Positions 1 through 7,908 of a DNA stretch of 15,363 bases are shown here, piece by piece. The stretch is taken from positions 1 through 15,363 of the forward strand of contig VHBM01000026.1 in assembly GCA_016871975.1 (NCBI GenBank), in the 5' to 3' direction. Position 1 is the first letter of the stretch, and every line of letters begins with the position of its first letter. Under the pieces are notes generated by a model. It was given only the letters and a program-made list of their open reading frames with translations. It did not search any database and was not told where the DNA came from. The DNA comes from Nitrososphaerota archaeon (lineage in GTDB: Archaea; Thermoproteota; Nitrososphaeria; Nitrososphaerales; Nitrosopumilaceae). The position numbers were made by a program, and so were the translations under genes.

Positions 1-441
1 ATAATTATCGCAGACGAGCCAGTATCGATGCTTGATGTATCTATTCGAGCAGAGATGCTTGAGCTGATGGAAGAGCTGCAAAAAAAATATGAAATCTCTT
101 ACATCTACATAACACATGATCTTGCCACTGCAAGATTTTTTGGACACAGAATTGCAATAATGTATTTGGGAAAGATTGTAGAGATAGGTCCAGTAGGTGA
201 AGTGCTATTGCATCCACATCATCCATACACACAAGCACTAATTGATGCAATATCAGAGCCAAATCCCGACAACCTCTATGTTGAAAAAAAGGTAAGAATC
301 AATGAGCCACTAGACATTGATGTCTATGATGGCTGCAGGTTTCGTGCACGATGTCCTTATGCAATTGATAAATGCAAGGACGAACCGCCGTTGGAAAAAC
401 TAGATCAAAGCGAGGTTGCGTGTTTTGTCAAGCTTGACTAG
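1..441 (+). CDS. Oligopeptide/dipeptide ABC transporter ATP-binding protein, C-terminal part (5' truncated by window)
   Basis: The reading frame is open from base 1, so the gene starts upstream of the window; 146 codons are visible. It opens inside the nucleotide-binding domain: IIIADEP is the Walker B strand and catalytic Glu, SMLD the D-loop, and YITHDLA contains the switch (H-loop) His. After the ATPase core come HPHHPYTQAL and a four-cysteine tail (GCRFRARCP, then two more Cys), which is the characteristic C-terminal extension of OppD/OppF/DppD/DppF ATPases. The protein would power peptide (or nickel/sugar-peptide-type) import at the cytoplasmic membrane together with permease and binding-protein partners not seen here. 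Which of the paired ATPases it is cannot be told without the N-terminus. Its stop interlocks with the stop of smc in a four-base convergent overlap. Confidence 0.93.
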   Translation: MIIADEPVSMLDVSIRAEMLELMEELQKKYEISYIYITHDLATARFFGHRIAIMYLGKIVEIGPVGEVLLHPHHPYTQALIDAISEPNPDNLYVEKKVRINEPLDIDVYDGCRFRARCPYAIDKCKDEPPLEKLDQSEVACFVKLD

Positions 442-3400
442 CTTGCCATCGAAGGCAATCGCTTGTCTTTGTACATGACAATGTTTGAGACGCCGTTTTT
501 TGGAAATACACCATAGATTAGTCTGGCTTTTTCTACAACAGAGTCCTTTAGTGAGACCATTATGAACTGGCTTCCCTTTGAGCGCTCTTCGATTATTTTT
601 GATAGTCTTTCTGCGTTTGGCGCATCAAGGTGTGCGTCAACCTCATCAAAGAGATAGAATGGAGAAGGTTTTAGCTTTTGAAGTGCCAAGACAAATACTA
701 CTGCAGCAAGCGTCTTTTCTCCACCGCTAATTGAGGTTGATTCTCTTTTTGGCTTGTTTGGGAATTGTATCAAGTATGATAGACCAGATGAAAATACATC
801 ATCTTCGTTTTGTATTTCAAGCCATGCGTTTCCTCCTGTCATTTTAGAAAATGCGTTGCGGATTTCCTTATCAACTGTGTCAAATGCATTAAGGAATGTC
901 TGACGTTTGTCTTTTTCAATTTCTTCAATAAATTTGACAATAGAGTTTCTTTCTTCCTGTAGCTCATTCTTTCTTGTTGACATGGAGCGGTACCCGTCTG
1001 CTACCTCGACATACTTTACTGGGGCAATAGCATTAAGCGATGCTGTCAGTGAGTTTTTTTCTTTTTCAAGTGATGGCAGGATTGACTCGACTTCAAATAT
1101 CTCAAGGGACTCGTCAAATCCGAACATGCTCAACATCTTTTGTAGCTTTGTTTCGTTTTCGATAAGATCTTTTAGATCACGATTTATAGAATCTGACTGT
1201 CTTTCTCGTGTGTTAATTTCTTTGCTTACTGTTCGTTCTTTGTCATTGAGAACATCTATCTTGTCATCAAAGTCTTTTAGCTGAGATACTGAGGTTCCAG
1301 ATGTCGAGATGAGTTGCTGTTCCTTTTCACGCAGTGCTACAAGCTGGGCATCACTAGATTCTTTTTCTTTTTCGAGTGCTCGAACACTAACTTCGTGTTC
1401 ATGTTTTTCTTTTGTAAGAATAGAATTATCCTCATGTAGTGTCTTCATCTTTTGTTTTGCGTTTTCTTCTGTTGCACCAAGTGTTGCAAGCTCTGACTCT
1501 TTTTCTCGCAGTATGTTGACAAGCTCTGTCTGCTGTGGCATGAGTGCAAGCTTTCTTTCATTTAGCCTCTCAATGTCGCTTGCAACCCTGCTTTGCCCAG
1601 TATCTGCATAATTGTCTTGTACGATCGAAATTCGCTCTTCAAGCGAGCCAATATACGATTTTTGCTTTGCCGATTCGGCAAAAAGATGTTCCTTTCTTCG
1701 TTCCAGCTGCGAATTTCGTTTTATGCAGTTGTTTTGGAATTCGATTAGCTGAGAAATTCGTGCCTTTAGGTCCGAATACTGGGTGGTTGCGTTTGTAAAT
1801 CCTGTTTCAGATATTGCAAGCCGATTTTTATAATCTTGTAGTCTGCCTTCGATGTTTTTTAGCGAGCCCTTTCTTTTTTGCAGATATTTTTTAAGAAGAT
1901 GTATTGACTGAGTTAGCCCTTCAATTGATGAGCTTAGCGAAATAATTTTTGTAAGCTTGGAGATTTTTGAGTTAATATCAAGTATGACTGCATTTGTCTT
2001 TGCCTCAAAGTATTCGCCAGAAATTGTAACTGTCTTGTATCCTTGCTCTGATAACCTGTGGGCAACTTCATGTGTTGTTACTAAAAGTATGTTTCCAAAA
2101 AGAAATGTGCGGATTGCTGAAAATTTATCATCACATCGTATGTAGTCGGATAGTACGCCCAGTACATCGTGATCATCAGGTACTGTTGGTCTTAGTGGAG
2201 GAATTGCATCAATTGGCAGAATTTTCAGGCGAGGTAGTTTTCTTGCACGAATAACTTCTGCAAGACTAATCAAAGTTGCAAAGTCTTTTACAATAGCTGC
2301 CTTGAGCCAGTCAGCGCCAACAGCTAGTATTGCACGCTCGTAGTGCTTGTCCCATGAAAACATTTCATAAACCAGACCCTCGATTCCAAGCTTGTTTGCA
2401 TCTTCTTTTAGTTGTGCGATAGAATAATCTTCATGCATTATTCCTTTGATTGTTTTAATCTGTGTCTCATACTGAGATGCTGCCTTTGATGCTTTTTCTA
2501 AAATTAATGCGAGATCATCTATGTCTTGTTCTCCTTTGACTCGTTTTGTTCCAAGCTGTGCTATTCTTGATTTTAGCTCAGCAATTGTTGCTTTGTGATT
2601 TGCAATAACAACATCCAGTCTTTCTGCAAGACCTGACATTTTTGACTGCTCGTCTTTAAAATTTTGATTGTTGATTGTATTTTTGTCAATTTTTCCTTGA
2701 ATGTCCTTATACTCTGATTCGAGCCTGTATAACGCTAATTTTGCAGAGTTGAGCCGCTCAACTAGGCTTCTTACTTTGGTATCAGCTTCAATTTTTTGAG
2801 TAGATATTTTTGATTGCTCTTTTAAGACACCTGAAAGCTCAGAGTCTACCAGTCTAACTTGCTCAGAAATTGTTCGTTGTGATTCTTTAGCTGTACGAAT
2901 TTCTTGTTTTAGTTGCTCGATTTTTGGCTCTAGCTCGGTTCGAGTTTGTCCAAGATTTTCAAGATCTGTCTTGATTTGAGGCAGTCGTGTATCGATTTGC
3001 TCTAGTCTCCTTTTTGATGTTATTATTTTGCTATTTGCGCCTTCTGATTTTTGCAGAGCTTCGGATATTTGCGAATCAATTGATGATTTTGCCTGGTTGT
3101 ATGCATTAACCTCTTCCATGAATTTTGATTTTTGAGAGTTTAGATCATGGATTTCTTTTCTAATGGTACTTCGTTCTTCTTCGAATTTTTTTATCTCAGA
3201 GGATATTGCGTGCAAGTTGCGTTCTTGAGATAGTTTTGATGTCCGTATAGTTTTTAGATCTTTGGCAGCAGAAATAGCACGTAGCCTGCTTATCTCCCTA
3301 TCAAGTGCATCATGCCGCAGCTTGCGGTTTCTTTCAACTTCTAGCTCGTCTATTCGTTTTTTTATCTCATCCATTTTTGCAAGAGCTACTTCGAGTTTTC

Positions 3401-3965
3401 TGTCTGATTCTTCAAGCTGTTTTTCTGATTCTAGTTTTTTTTCATCAAAAAATGACAGCCCTATCAGGTCCTCGATTGCCTGCCTTTTTTCCTCAGGTGA
3501 AAATTCAGATATTCGTGTGACAGTTCCCTGTTGTACTGCGTTTAGCTGGTGCAGTCCTGCGTTTGCAACCTCAAGCAAATCCAAGATGTGCTCACGCTTG
3601 TCCTTTTTCTGGTTAAGATAGTAGATGTTTTCTCCGCCATCGTCCATTTCACGCGTAATTGTAACTGTGTTAGAGTCAATTGGGAGTTTTCTATCCGAGT
3701 TATCAAAGTGAACGCTGACTCGAGTCATTTTTGGCCCTCGCTTTCCCGCACCCTCTATATCATGAATTAGTGACCTTAGCTTGTCTGCACGCATGACTTT
3801 GGGCCTGTTTTCACCCAAGGCAAAGATAACTGCATCAAGTATGTTGCTTTTACCTGAGCCGTTTGGACCAGATATTGAGACAAGGCCAGGCTCAAAATCG
3901 ACTGTAGTATTCTTAAAGCCAAATGATTTGAAGCCAAATATTTCGACTTTGCGGATATGAACCAA
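438..3965 (-). CDS. smc: Chromosome segregation protein SMC
   Basis: This is a 1175-residue protein, the usual length for prokaryotic SMC, which compacts and segregates chromosomes as an ATP-driven dimer with kleisin partners. The N-terminal head has IFGFKSF and Walker A GPNGSGKS (residues 33-40), with a Q-loop region near 145 (LNAVQQG). Two long Lys/Glu/Gln-rich coiled coils (about 170-505 and 670-1000) flank a hinge around 510-665. The C-terminal head carries the signature SISGGEKTL (SGG at 1080-1082) and Walker B FYLFDEVDAHLD (catalytic Glu at 1108). The start is TTG, giving MVHIRKVEIFGFKSF, which matches where SMC proteins normally begin; no ATG lies nearby. The hinge lacks the usual Gly-rich dimerisation motif: at 650-665 the sequence is GEYFEAKTNAVILDIN. 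No scpA or scpB is adjacent. The gene is divergent from the nitrilase gene. Confidence 0.97.
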   Translation of the reverse strand: MVHIRKVEIFGFKSFGFKNTTVDFEPGLVSISGPNGSGKSNILDAVIFALGENRPKVMRADKLRSLIHDIEGAGKRGPKMTRVSVHFDNSDRKLPIDSNTVTITREMDDGGENIYYLNQKKDKREHILDLLEVANAGLHQLNAVQQGTVTRISEFSPEEKRQAIEDLIGLSFFDEKKLESEKQLEESDRKLEVALAKMDEIKKRIDELEVERNRKLRHDALDREISRLRAISAAKDLKTIRTSKLSQERNLHAISSEIKKFEEERSTIRKEIHDLNSQKSKFMEEVNAYNQAKSSIDSQISEALQKSEGANSKIITSKRRLEQIDTRLPQIKTDLENLGQTRTELEPKIEQLKQEIRTAKESQRTISEQVRLVDSELSGVLKEQSKISTQKIEADTKVRSLVERLNSAKLALYRLESEYKDIQGKIDKNTINNQNFKDEQSKMSGLAERLDVVIANHKATIAELKSRIAQLGTKRVKGEQDIDDLALILEKASKAASQYETQIKTIKGIMHEDYSIAQLKEDANKLGIEGLVYEMFSWDKHYERAILAVGADWLKAAIVKDFATLISLAEVIRARKLPRLKILPIDAIPPLRPTVPDDHDVLGVLSDYIRCDDKFSAIRTFLFGNILLVTTHEVAHRLSEQGYKTVTISGEYFEAKTNAVILDINSKISKLTKIISLSSSIEGLTQSIHLLKKYLQKRKGSLKNIEGRLQDYKNRLAISETGFTNATTQYSDLKARISQLIEFQNNCIKRNSQLERRKEHLFAESAKQKSYIGSLEERISIVQDNYADTGQSRVASDIERLNERKLALMPQQTELVNILREKESELATLGATEENAKQKMKTLHEDNSILTKEKHEHEVSVRALEKEKESSDAQLVALREKEQQLISTSGTSVSQLKDFDDKIDVLNDKERTVSKEINTRERQSDSINRDLKDLIENETKLQKMLSMFGFDESLEIFEVESILPSLEKEKNSLTASLNAIAPVKYVEVADGYRSMSTRKNELQEERNSIVKFIEEIEKDKRQTFLNAFDTVDKEIRNAFSKMTGGNAWLEIQNEDDVFSSGLSYLIQFPNKPKRESTSISGGEKTLAAVVFVLALQKLKPSPFYLFDEVDAHLDAPNAERLSKIIEERSKGSQFIMVSLKDSVVEKARLIYGVFPKNGVSNIVMYKDKRLPSMAS

Positions 3966-3999
3966 TACTGAGTTTTTTTAAAAAAGACAGAATAATTGA

Positions 4000-4031
4000 A
4001 TGCTAACAAGTTTAATTGACTATGCTAACAA
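4000..4031. repeat. 10-bp direct repeat in the smc/nitrilase divergent intergenic region
   Basis: The ten bases atgctaacaa occur at 4000-4009 and again at 4022-4031, a start-to-start distance of 22 bases, or about two helical turns. They lie in the 95-base gap between the divergent starts of smc and the nitrilase gene, just upstream of the TATA-like sequence assigned to the latter. This is the geometry of an operator bound on one DNA face, but no regulator is known and chance cannot be excluded. Confidence 0.4.
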
Positions 4032-4040
4032 ACATAATAG
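4032..4040 (+). promoter_or_regulatory. TATA-like box for the nitrilase-family gene
   Basis: The sequence acataatag is centred about 25 bases before the TTG start at 4061, the spacing expected when the transcript begins at the start codon itself. No Shine-Dalgarno sequence precedes the TTG. The match to an archaeal TATA box is moderate. Confidence 0.4.
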
Positions 4041-4060
4041 ATCACGATTTTTGAACCTCG

Positions 4061-4801
4061 TTGATCAAATTAGGAATAATCCAAACAACATCATATTCTA
4101 ATGATGAGCGTGCAAAAAATATAGTTTCTCGTTTGCTTGAGTTGCTTGGAAAAAAGGAGACAGATGTTGTCTGTCTTCCTGAGCAATGGCTACGACAAAA
4201 CGTCATATCAAACTTTGATTCTGAATTTGCCAGATTCAAGTCCATAGCAAAAAATTATTCTCTGACCATAATTCCAGGTGCTTTTTATGAAAAAAAATCA
4301 AACAGATACGTAATTTCTGCTCCAGTTATTGGGCCTACAGGTGAAATAATAGGCAAGCAAGAAAAAATCCATCCTTTTGATTACGAAAAGAGAAAGATAA
4401 AGCATGGGACAAAGACTGTAGTTTTTAAAACAAAGTGCAGGTTTGGCCTAGTCATTTGCTATGACATGGTTTTTGCCGATGTTGCAAAGTCACTTGTAAA
4501 AAAAGGTGCAGACGTGTTGTTTTCGCCAAGCAGAATTGTCAGACGTGGTGTGCAGCCATGGCATCTTTATGTTCAGGTACGCTCACTTGAAAACCGCGTT
4601 CCTATACTCGCTGCAAATATTGAAAATCGACGGTTTGGAGGCAAAAGCATAGTTACTGATCTTTACGAAAAAGACGGCGTGATGATTCCAAAAATAGAAT
4701 CAGCGCCAAAAGGCCAATGCTTTGCCATAGGTAGTTTTAATCTTGCAAAATACAAAAAAAGTCGAAATATAAGATATTTGGATGCTCAGAAATTTTCCTA
4801 G
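4061..4801 (+). CDS. Carbon-nitrogen hydrolase (nitrilase superfamily amidohydrolase)
   Basis: A 246-residue cytoplasmic enzyme that should cleave a C-N amide-type bond through a Glu-Lys-Cys triad. The triad is complete: E41 in CLPEQW, K102 in EKIHPF and C133 in LVICYD. The protein begins with the usual first strand (IKLGIIQT), so the TTG at 4061 is a good start; an in-frame stop lies only three codons upstream, so no longer form exists. The length is slightly short for the family (usually 260-300), but the core is complete. Substrate is unknown: candidates are omega-amidase, N-carbamoyl-type or deaminated-glutathione amidase activities, and the sequence alone does not choose among them. It converges on the inositol phosphate synthase gene, with interlocked stops. 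Confidence 0.9.
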   Translation: MIKLGIIQTTSYSNDERAKNIVSRLLELLGKKETDVVCLPEQWLRQNVISNFDSEFARFKSIAKNYSLTIIPGAFYEKKSNRYVISAPVIGPTGEIIGKQEKIHPFDYEKRKIKHGTKTVVFKTKCRFGLVICYDMVFADVAKSLVKKGADVLFSPSRIVRRGVQPWHLYVQVRSLENRVPILAANIENRRFGGKSIVTDLYEKDGVMIPKIESAPKGQCFAIGSFNLAKYKKSRNIRYLDAQKFS

Positions 4802-5895
4802 GATTCGCCTTTAACGAATTTTTCGCAGGCTATTTTTGCTTCAGGATCACTCATTTGCTTTAGTGGATGCTTCATCAGATATGCGCTTGCTGGAATAATT
4901 GCGCCTCCTATTTTTCTATCAAGTGCAATCTTTGCCAGCCTAATTGCGTCAACTACTATGCCTGCAGAGTTTGCCTTGTCATCTACTTCAAGCCTGACTT
5001 CCATGTTATATGGGATGTTTGCCCATTGCCTTCCTTCAATTCGCATAAACATCAGTTTTGTATTTCCCAAAAATGGAATAAAGTCAGAAGGCCCTACATA
5101 GATTTGGTCATCATCAAGCCTCGTATCAAGCTGGCTTTGCACGCTTTCTGTTTTTGATATTCTTTTGCTGACCAGGCGTTCTTGTTCTTTCATGTTCAAA
5201 AAGTCCGTGTTTCCACCTACGTTGATTTGGTATGTCTTTTCAATTTTAGTTCCGCGATCATTGCATAGTCGTGCAAGTGTTCGATGTACTATTGTGGCAC
5301 CTACCTGACCCTTTATGTCATCACCAATTACAGGTATGTTATTTTTTTCAAATCTTTTTGCCCATGCTTCATCTGATGCAATAAAAGATGGAATGCAATT
5401 TACAAATGCAGTGTTTGTACTAAGACATATTTCTGCCCAAAATTGAGTTGCCTTTTCTGATCCTACAGGAAGATACGATACTATGACTTCTGCGCCAGTG
5501 TCTTCGATTATTTTTTTTGCGTCCTGAGCTAACTGCGCATCTGTTTTGTTTGTCTTTAGTGGCTTGACTCTGTTTTCAACCCAGATACCTACACCATCCA
5601 AGATTGGACTTTCGTAAACTTTGGCGTTTGTTTTTGGCATCTCGTTTTTTGGAATCCAGTTTACCATGTTTGGATACTCGTAAATTGCCTCGTTGATTGA
5701 TTTTCCAACTTTGTTTTCACCTACATCAAAGCCTGCAACAAAATCAATGTCATGAATAGTATAATCACGTAGTTTTTCATGTATTATACCAGTAACTTGT
5801 TGTGATGGATTTTTCCTATAGTATTCTATTCCTTGAATAAGACCTGCAAAACAGTTGCCTATTCCAACTAATGCTACTTTTATCTTGCCACCCAT
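4798..5895 (-). CDS. ino1: Myo-inositol-1-phosphate synthase
   Basis: Converts glucose-6-phosphate to inositol-1-phosphate with bound NAD, the first step toward archaeal inositol phospholipids and inositol-based solutes. The N-terminus has the Rossmann motif VGIGNCFAGLIQG followed by EYY, very close to the mycobacterial/archaeal Ino1 type. Downstream, SYLPVGS, NCIPSF and GDDIKGQVGATIVHR hold active-site residues including a catalytic Lys, and the C-terminal AIIPASAYLMKHP block is also typical. The frame is open back to 5985, but the added residues are unlike any Ino1. I start at the ATG at 5895 (365 residues) because a TATA-like TTTAAAA is centred 30 bases before it; the ATG at 5904 would place that box only 21 bases away. 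The gene is divergent from the PAC2 gene. Confidence 0.94.
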   Translation of the reverse strand: MGGKIKVALVGIGNCFAGLIQGIEYYRKNPSQQVTGIIHEKLRDYTIHDIDFVAGFDVGENKVGKSINEAIYEYPNMVNWIPKNEMPKTNAKVYESPILDGVGIWVENRVKPLKTNKTDAQLAQDAKKIIEDTGAEVIVSYLPVGSEKATQFWAEICLSTNTAFVNCIPSFIASDEAWAKRFEKNNIPVIGDDIKGQVGATIVHRTLARLCNDRGTKIEKTYQINVGGNTDFLNMKEQERLVSKRISKTESVQSQLDTRLDDDQIYVGPSDFIPFLGNTKLMFMRIEGRQWANIPYNMEVRLEVDDKANSAGIVVDAIRLAKIALDRKIGGAIIPASAYLMKHPLKQMSDPEAKIACEKFVKGES

Positions 5896-5921
5896 AGGCA
5901 ACATTTTGTTTTTTACACTCG

Positions 5922-5928
5922 TTTTAAA
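5922..5928 (-). promoter_or_regulatory. TATA-like box for ino1
   Basis: Read on the minus strand this is TTTAAAA, centred near 5925. An archaeal start site about 26 bases downstream would fall near 5899, between the two candidate ATGs (5904 and 5895), so the 5895 start would have a leader of only a few bases. Confidence 0.5.
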
Positions 5929-5985
5929 TTTTCCTATAATTTGGATGTAAAAAAAGGTAGTGTGTAACAGCTGCAAAAAGGACAA

Positions 5986-5993
5986 AATTATAT
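5986..5993 (+). promoter_or_regulatory. TATA-like box for the PAC2-family gene
   Basis: The sequence aattatat is centred about 29 bases before the ATG at 6019, consistent with a leaderless or nearly leaderless transcript. This supports the ATG over the TTG that sits one codon upstream at 6016. Confidence 0.45.
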
Positions 5994-6018
5994 CAGTAAC
6001 AAAAGAAACTAGATTTTG

Positions 6019-6738
6019 ATGAGCTTTAATCCACGTATTTTTATCAAAGAACTAAAGCCGATTGATATAGAAGGTGGGTATCTTATTGATGGTTTTCCTT
6101 CTATTGGAGTCACACAAGCCATAGCTACAGAATCAATGATTCACACTTCACAGTTTGAGATGGCAGGAATTATCGACTCTAACAGCTTTCCACCTGTAAC
6201 CATAATAAAAAATGGAGTTCCAAATTATCCTACAAGGATATTTGTAAACAGTGATCTAAAGACAGCGATATTTTCCTCCTATCTTACATTGCACTACTCG
6301 TTACACAAAACTATTGCAAGAATCATGTTAAGCTGGGCAAAAAGACACAAGTGTTCATTTGTCCTAAGCAGTGCACCTGTAAATACGCCCACCGTAGATG
6401 ATCAAATAATTGCAGCTATTAGCAACAACGCTGCAAAAAATATAGTTGAAAAAGCAAAAATTCAAGTTTTGCAGCATGGAACAATTCCAGGCATCCCTGG
6501 AGCATTGCTGAATCAGGGCATGGTAAATAATCAAAACGTAGTTGTGCTCTTGTATAACTCTGATGAGACAAGACCCGATTTCAAGGCAAGTACACAGCTA
6601 TGCCTTGCAATGTCAAAGCTTGTACCTGGAGTCTCTTGTGATGTACCAATGCTACAAAAAGAGGCCGAGATGGCAGAAGAGTATATCAAAGAAACAGAAA
6701 AAGAGACCAAGGGAATGGTTGATACCATGTATGGATAG
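6019..6738 (+). CDS. PAC2-family proteasome assembly chaperone (PbaB-like)
   Basis: A 239-residue soluble protein of the PAC2 family, whose archaeal members (PbaA/PbaB) bind the 20S proteasome alpha-ring or act as assembly or adaptor factors. The evidence is the N-terminal block IEGGYLIDGFPSIGVTQAIA followed by SFPPVTIIKNG, and the central GTIPGIPGALLNQG segment, all typical of the fold. The last three residues are Met-Tyr-Gly, which fits the hydrophobic-Tyr-any (HbYX) motif with which PAN and archaeal PbaB dock into alpha-ring pockets; it follows an acidic, helical, charged segment (residues about 213-235). The start is the ATG at 6019; the TTG one codon earlier is less likely. A LysE-type gene follows 24 bases later on the same strand, with no obvious functional link. 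Confidence 0.88.
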   Translation: MSFNPRIFIKELKPIDIEGGYLIDGFPSIGVTQAIATESMIHTSQFEMAGIIDSNSFPPVTIIKNGVPNYPTRIFVNSDLKTAIFSSYLTLHYSLHKTIARIMLSWAKRHKCSFVLSSAPVNTPTVDDQIIAAISNNAAKNIVEKAKIQVLQHGTIPGIPGALLNQGMVNNQNVVVLLYNSDETRPDFKASTQLCLAMSKLVPGVSCDVPMLQKEAEMAEEYIKETEKETKGMVDTMYG

Positions 6739-6762
6739 GATTCTAGTGTCTAGTTATACTAA

Positions 6763-7380
6763 ATGGAACAGCTACTAGGATTTGCCGCTACTGTAATAAT
6801 AATTTCTACTTCAGGGGTCATGTCTCCAGGCCCACTATTTGCTGCAAATATTTTCTACGGTCTAAAAGAAGGCGCAAAAGGTGGCCTGAAAATGTCTTTT
6901 GGCCACACTGTTGTTGAGCTGCCATTAATCATTCTGCTTGGCATTGGGATCGTCTCACTAGAATCTGTTCCACAATTTAGAATTATTATAGCAATACTTG
7001 GTGCGCTTGGACTTTTTGGATTTGCTGGGTTACAGCTAAAATCAGTTTTTGGTAATGATGCAAATAAACAAATCAAAACAAAATATGGTCCGTTTTTTTC
7101 AGGAATTTTGTTTAGTGCACTAAATCCATTTTTTATAATCTGGTGGTTTACTGTTGGATTCAAACTAATTTCTGACTCTATTGTATTATGGTCGCTTTGG
7201 GGATTGCTAATTTTATTTGCATTACATATTTGGATGGATTTTGCATGGCTTACATCTACTTCGTATCTTTCATCAAAAAGCTCAAAATTTCTGTCTCAGC
7301 GAAACTATAGATTTTTGTTTATTGCAATTAGCGGATTTATGATATACTTTGGAATAACATTCTTGCTTGATGCCTTCTAA
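6763..7380 (+). CDS. LysE/RhtB-family amino-acid exporter
   Basis: A 205-residue integral membrane protein with about six hydrophobic segments (roughly 5-27, 40-62, 66-88, 110-134, 142-166 and 182-204). The N-terminal SPGPLFAANIFYGLKEGAK segment with its Gly ladder is the LysE/RhtB hallmark (PGP followed by spaced glycines). Members export amino acids or related small metabolites down the proton gradient; the substrate here is not predictable. It lies 24 bases after the PAC2 gene without a clear promoter or Shine-Dalgarno site, so it may be co-transcribed. The stop interlocks with that of the convergent alba gene in a four-base overlap. Confidence 0.9.
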   Translation: MEQLLGFAATVIIISTSGVMSPGPLFAANIFYGLKEGAKGGLKMSFGHTVVELPLIILLGIGIVSLESVPQFRIIIAILGALGLFGFAGLQLKSVFGNDANKQIKTKYGPFFSGILFSALNPFFIIWWFTVGFKLISDSIVLWSLWGLLILFALHIWMDFAWLTSTSYLSSKSSKFLSQRNYRFLFIAISGFMIYFGITFLLDAF

Positions 7381-7874
7381 CTATCGACTTTTGTAACATC
7401 GACTTCTATTGTTGAAACGTTTCGTGTCTTTCCATCTTGTGATACTAACGAATCTGAAGCTATGCGAACATCTGTTACTTTGTATCCTACAGAGTCCATT
7501 CTCTTTACAATCATCTGTGAGACATCAACTGCTTGCGTGATACGTTTTCCTCTGGCTTTGATTGTAACTGTTGGCGAGCTTGCAAGCTGTGTAAGTGTTG
7601 CAGTAACATAAGTCATTATTGGCTTTATTCCAACAAAAATTACGTTTCTTGTCTTTACTTCTTCGTCAGCAACAGCTTCAGGCTCTTGACTTGATTTAGG
7701 CTCCTCAGGTTCTTCAGAGGTAATGACTGGCTCTTCTTGTACAATGCTAGGTTCTGGTTGTGGTTCTTGTGGGGGCTCTTGCTGAACTTTTTCTTCTGGC
7801 TTTACACTTTCTTCTTTGTGCTTTTCAAACTGAGAGAAAATTTCATCTGCATCTCTTGATTTTTTTCCGCTCAT
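7377..7874 (-). CDS. albA: Alba-family DNA/RNA-binding protein with long acidic N-terminal tail
   Basis: Residues 76-163 form a complete Alba domain: NVIFVGIKPIMTYV includes the conserved Lys (K84) that corresponds to the acetylatable DNA-contact Lys of crenarchaeal Alba, IKARGKRITQAVD follows, and VSQDGKTRNVSTIEV closes the domain. Alba coats archaeal DNA and RNA as a dimer. The family is normally about 90-100 residues; here residues 1-75 add a Glu/Pro/Gln-rich, low-complexity and presumably disordered region. The ATG at 7874 is the first good start, and there is no obvious frameshift. The tail would carry strong negative charge opposite to the basic DNA-binding face. The gene lies 32 bases downstream of the 84-residue unknown gene, on the same strand, with its own possible TATA-like sequence. 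Confidence 0.95.
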   Translation of the reverse strand: MSGKKSRDADEIFSQFEKHKEESVKPEEKVQQEPPQEPQPEPSIVQEEPVITSEEPEEPKSSQEPEAVADEEVKTRNVIFVGIKPIMTYVTATLTQLASSPTVTIKARGKRITQAVDVSQMIVKRMDSVGYKVTDVRIASDSLVSQDGKTRNVSTIEVDVTKVDS

Positions 7875-7898
7875 GATGTGTTGACTAGAATTGGCTTT

Positions 7899-7908
7899 AT
7901 GTTTATTT
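7899..7908 (-). promoter_or_regulatory. TATA-like box for alba
   Basis: The minus-strand sequence AAATAAACAT is AT-rich and centred about 29-30 bases before the alba ATG. It overlaps the stop codon of the preceding gene, so alba may be transcribed on its own as well as by read-through. Confidence 0.4.

Noticed and set aside
907..2254. Several plus-strand open frames of 60-125 codons opposite smc
   Set aside because: They are Ser/Phe/Leu-rich antisense translations of the Lys/Glu coiled-coil codons of smc, with no recognisable motif or promoter.
3262..3770. Plus-strand open frames opposite the N-terminal part of smc
   Set aside because: Same antisense low-complexity composition; the minus strand encodes an unmistakable SMC head.
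3776..4009. Minus-strand open frame overlapping the smc start and upstream gap
   Set aside because: It is a different frame over the smc Walker A region and has no family features.
5905..5985. N-terminal extension of the inositol phosphate synthase frame
   Set aside because: The extra residues are unlike the family and would swallow the TATA box; the ATG at 5895 (or 5904) is better.
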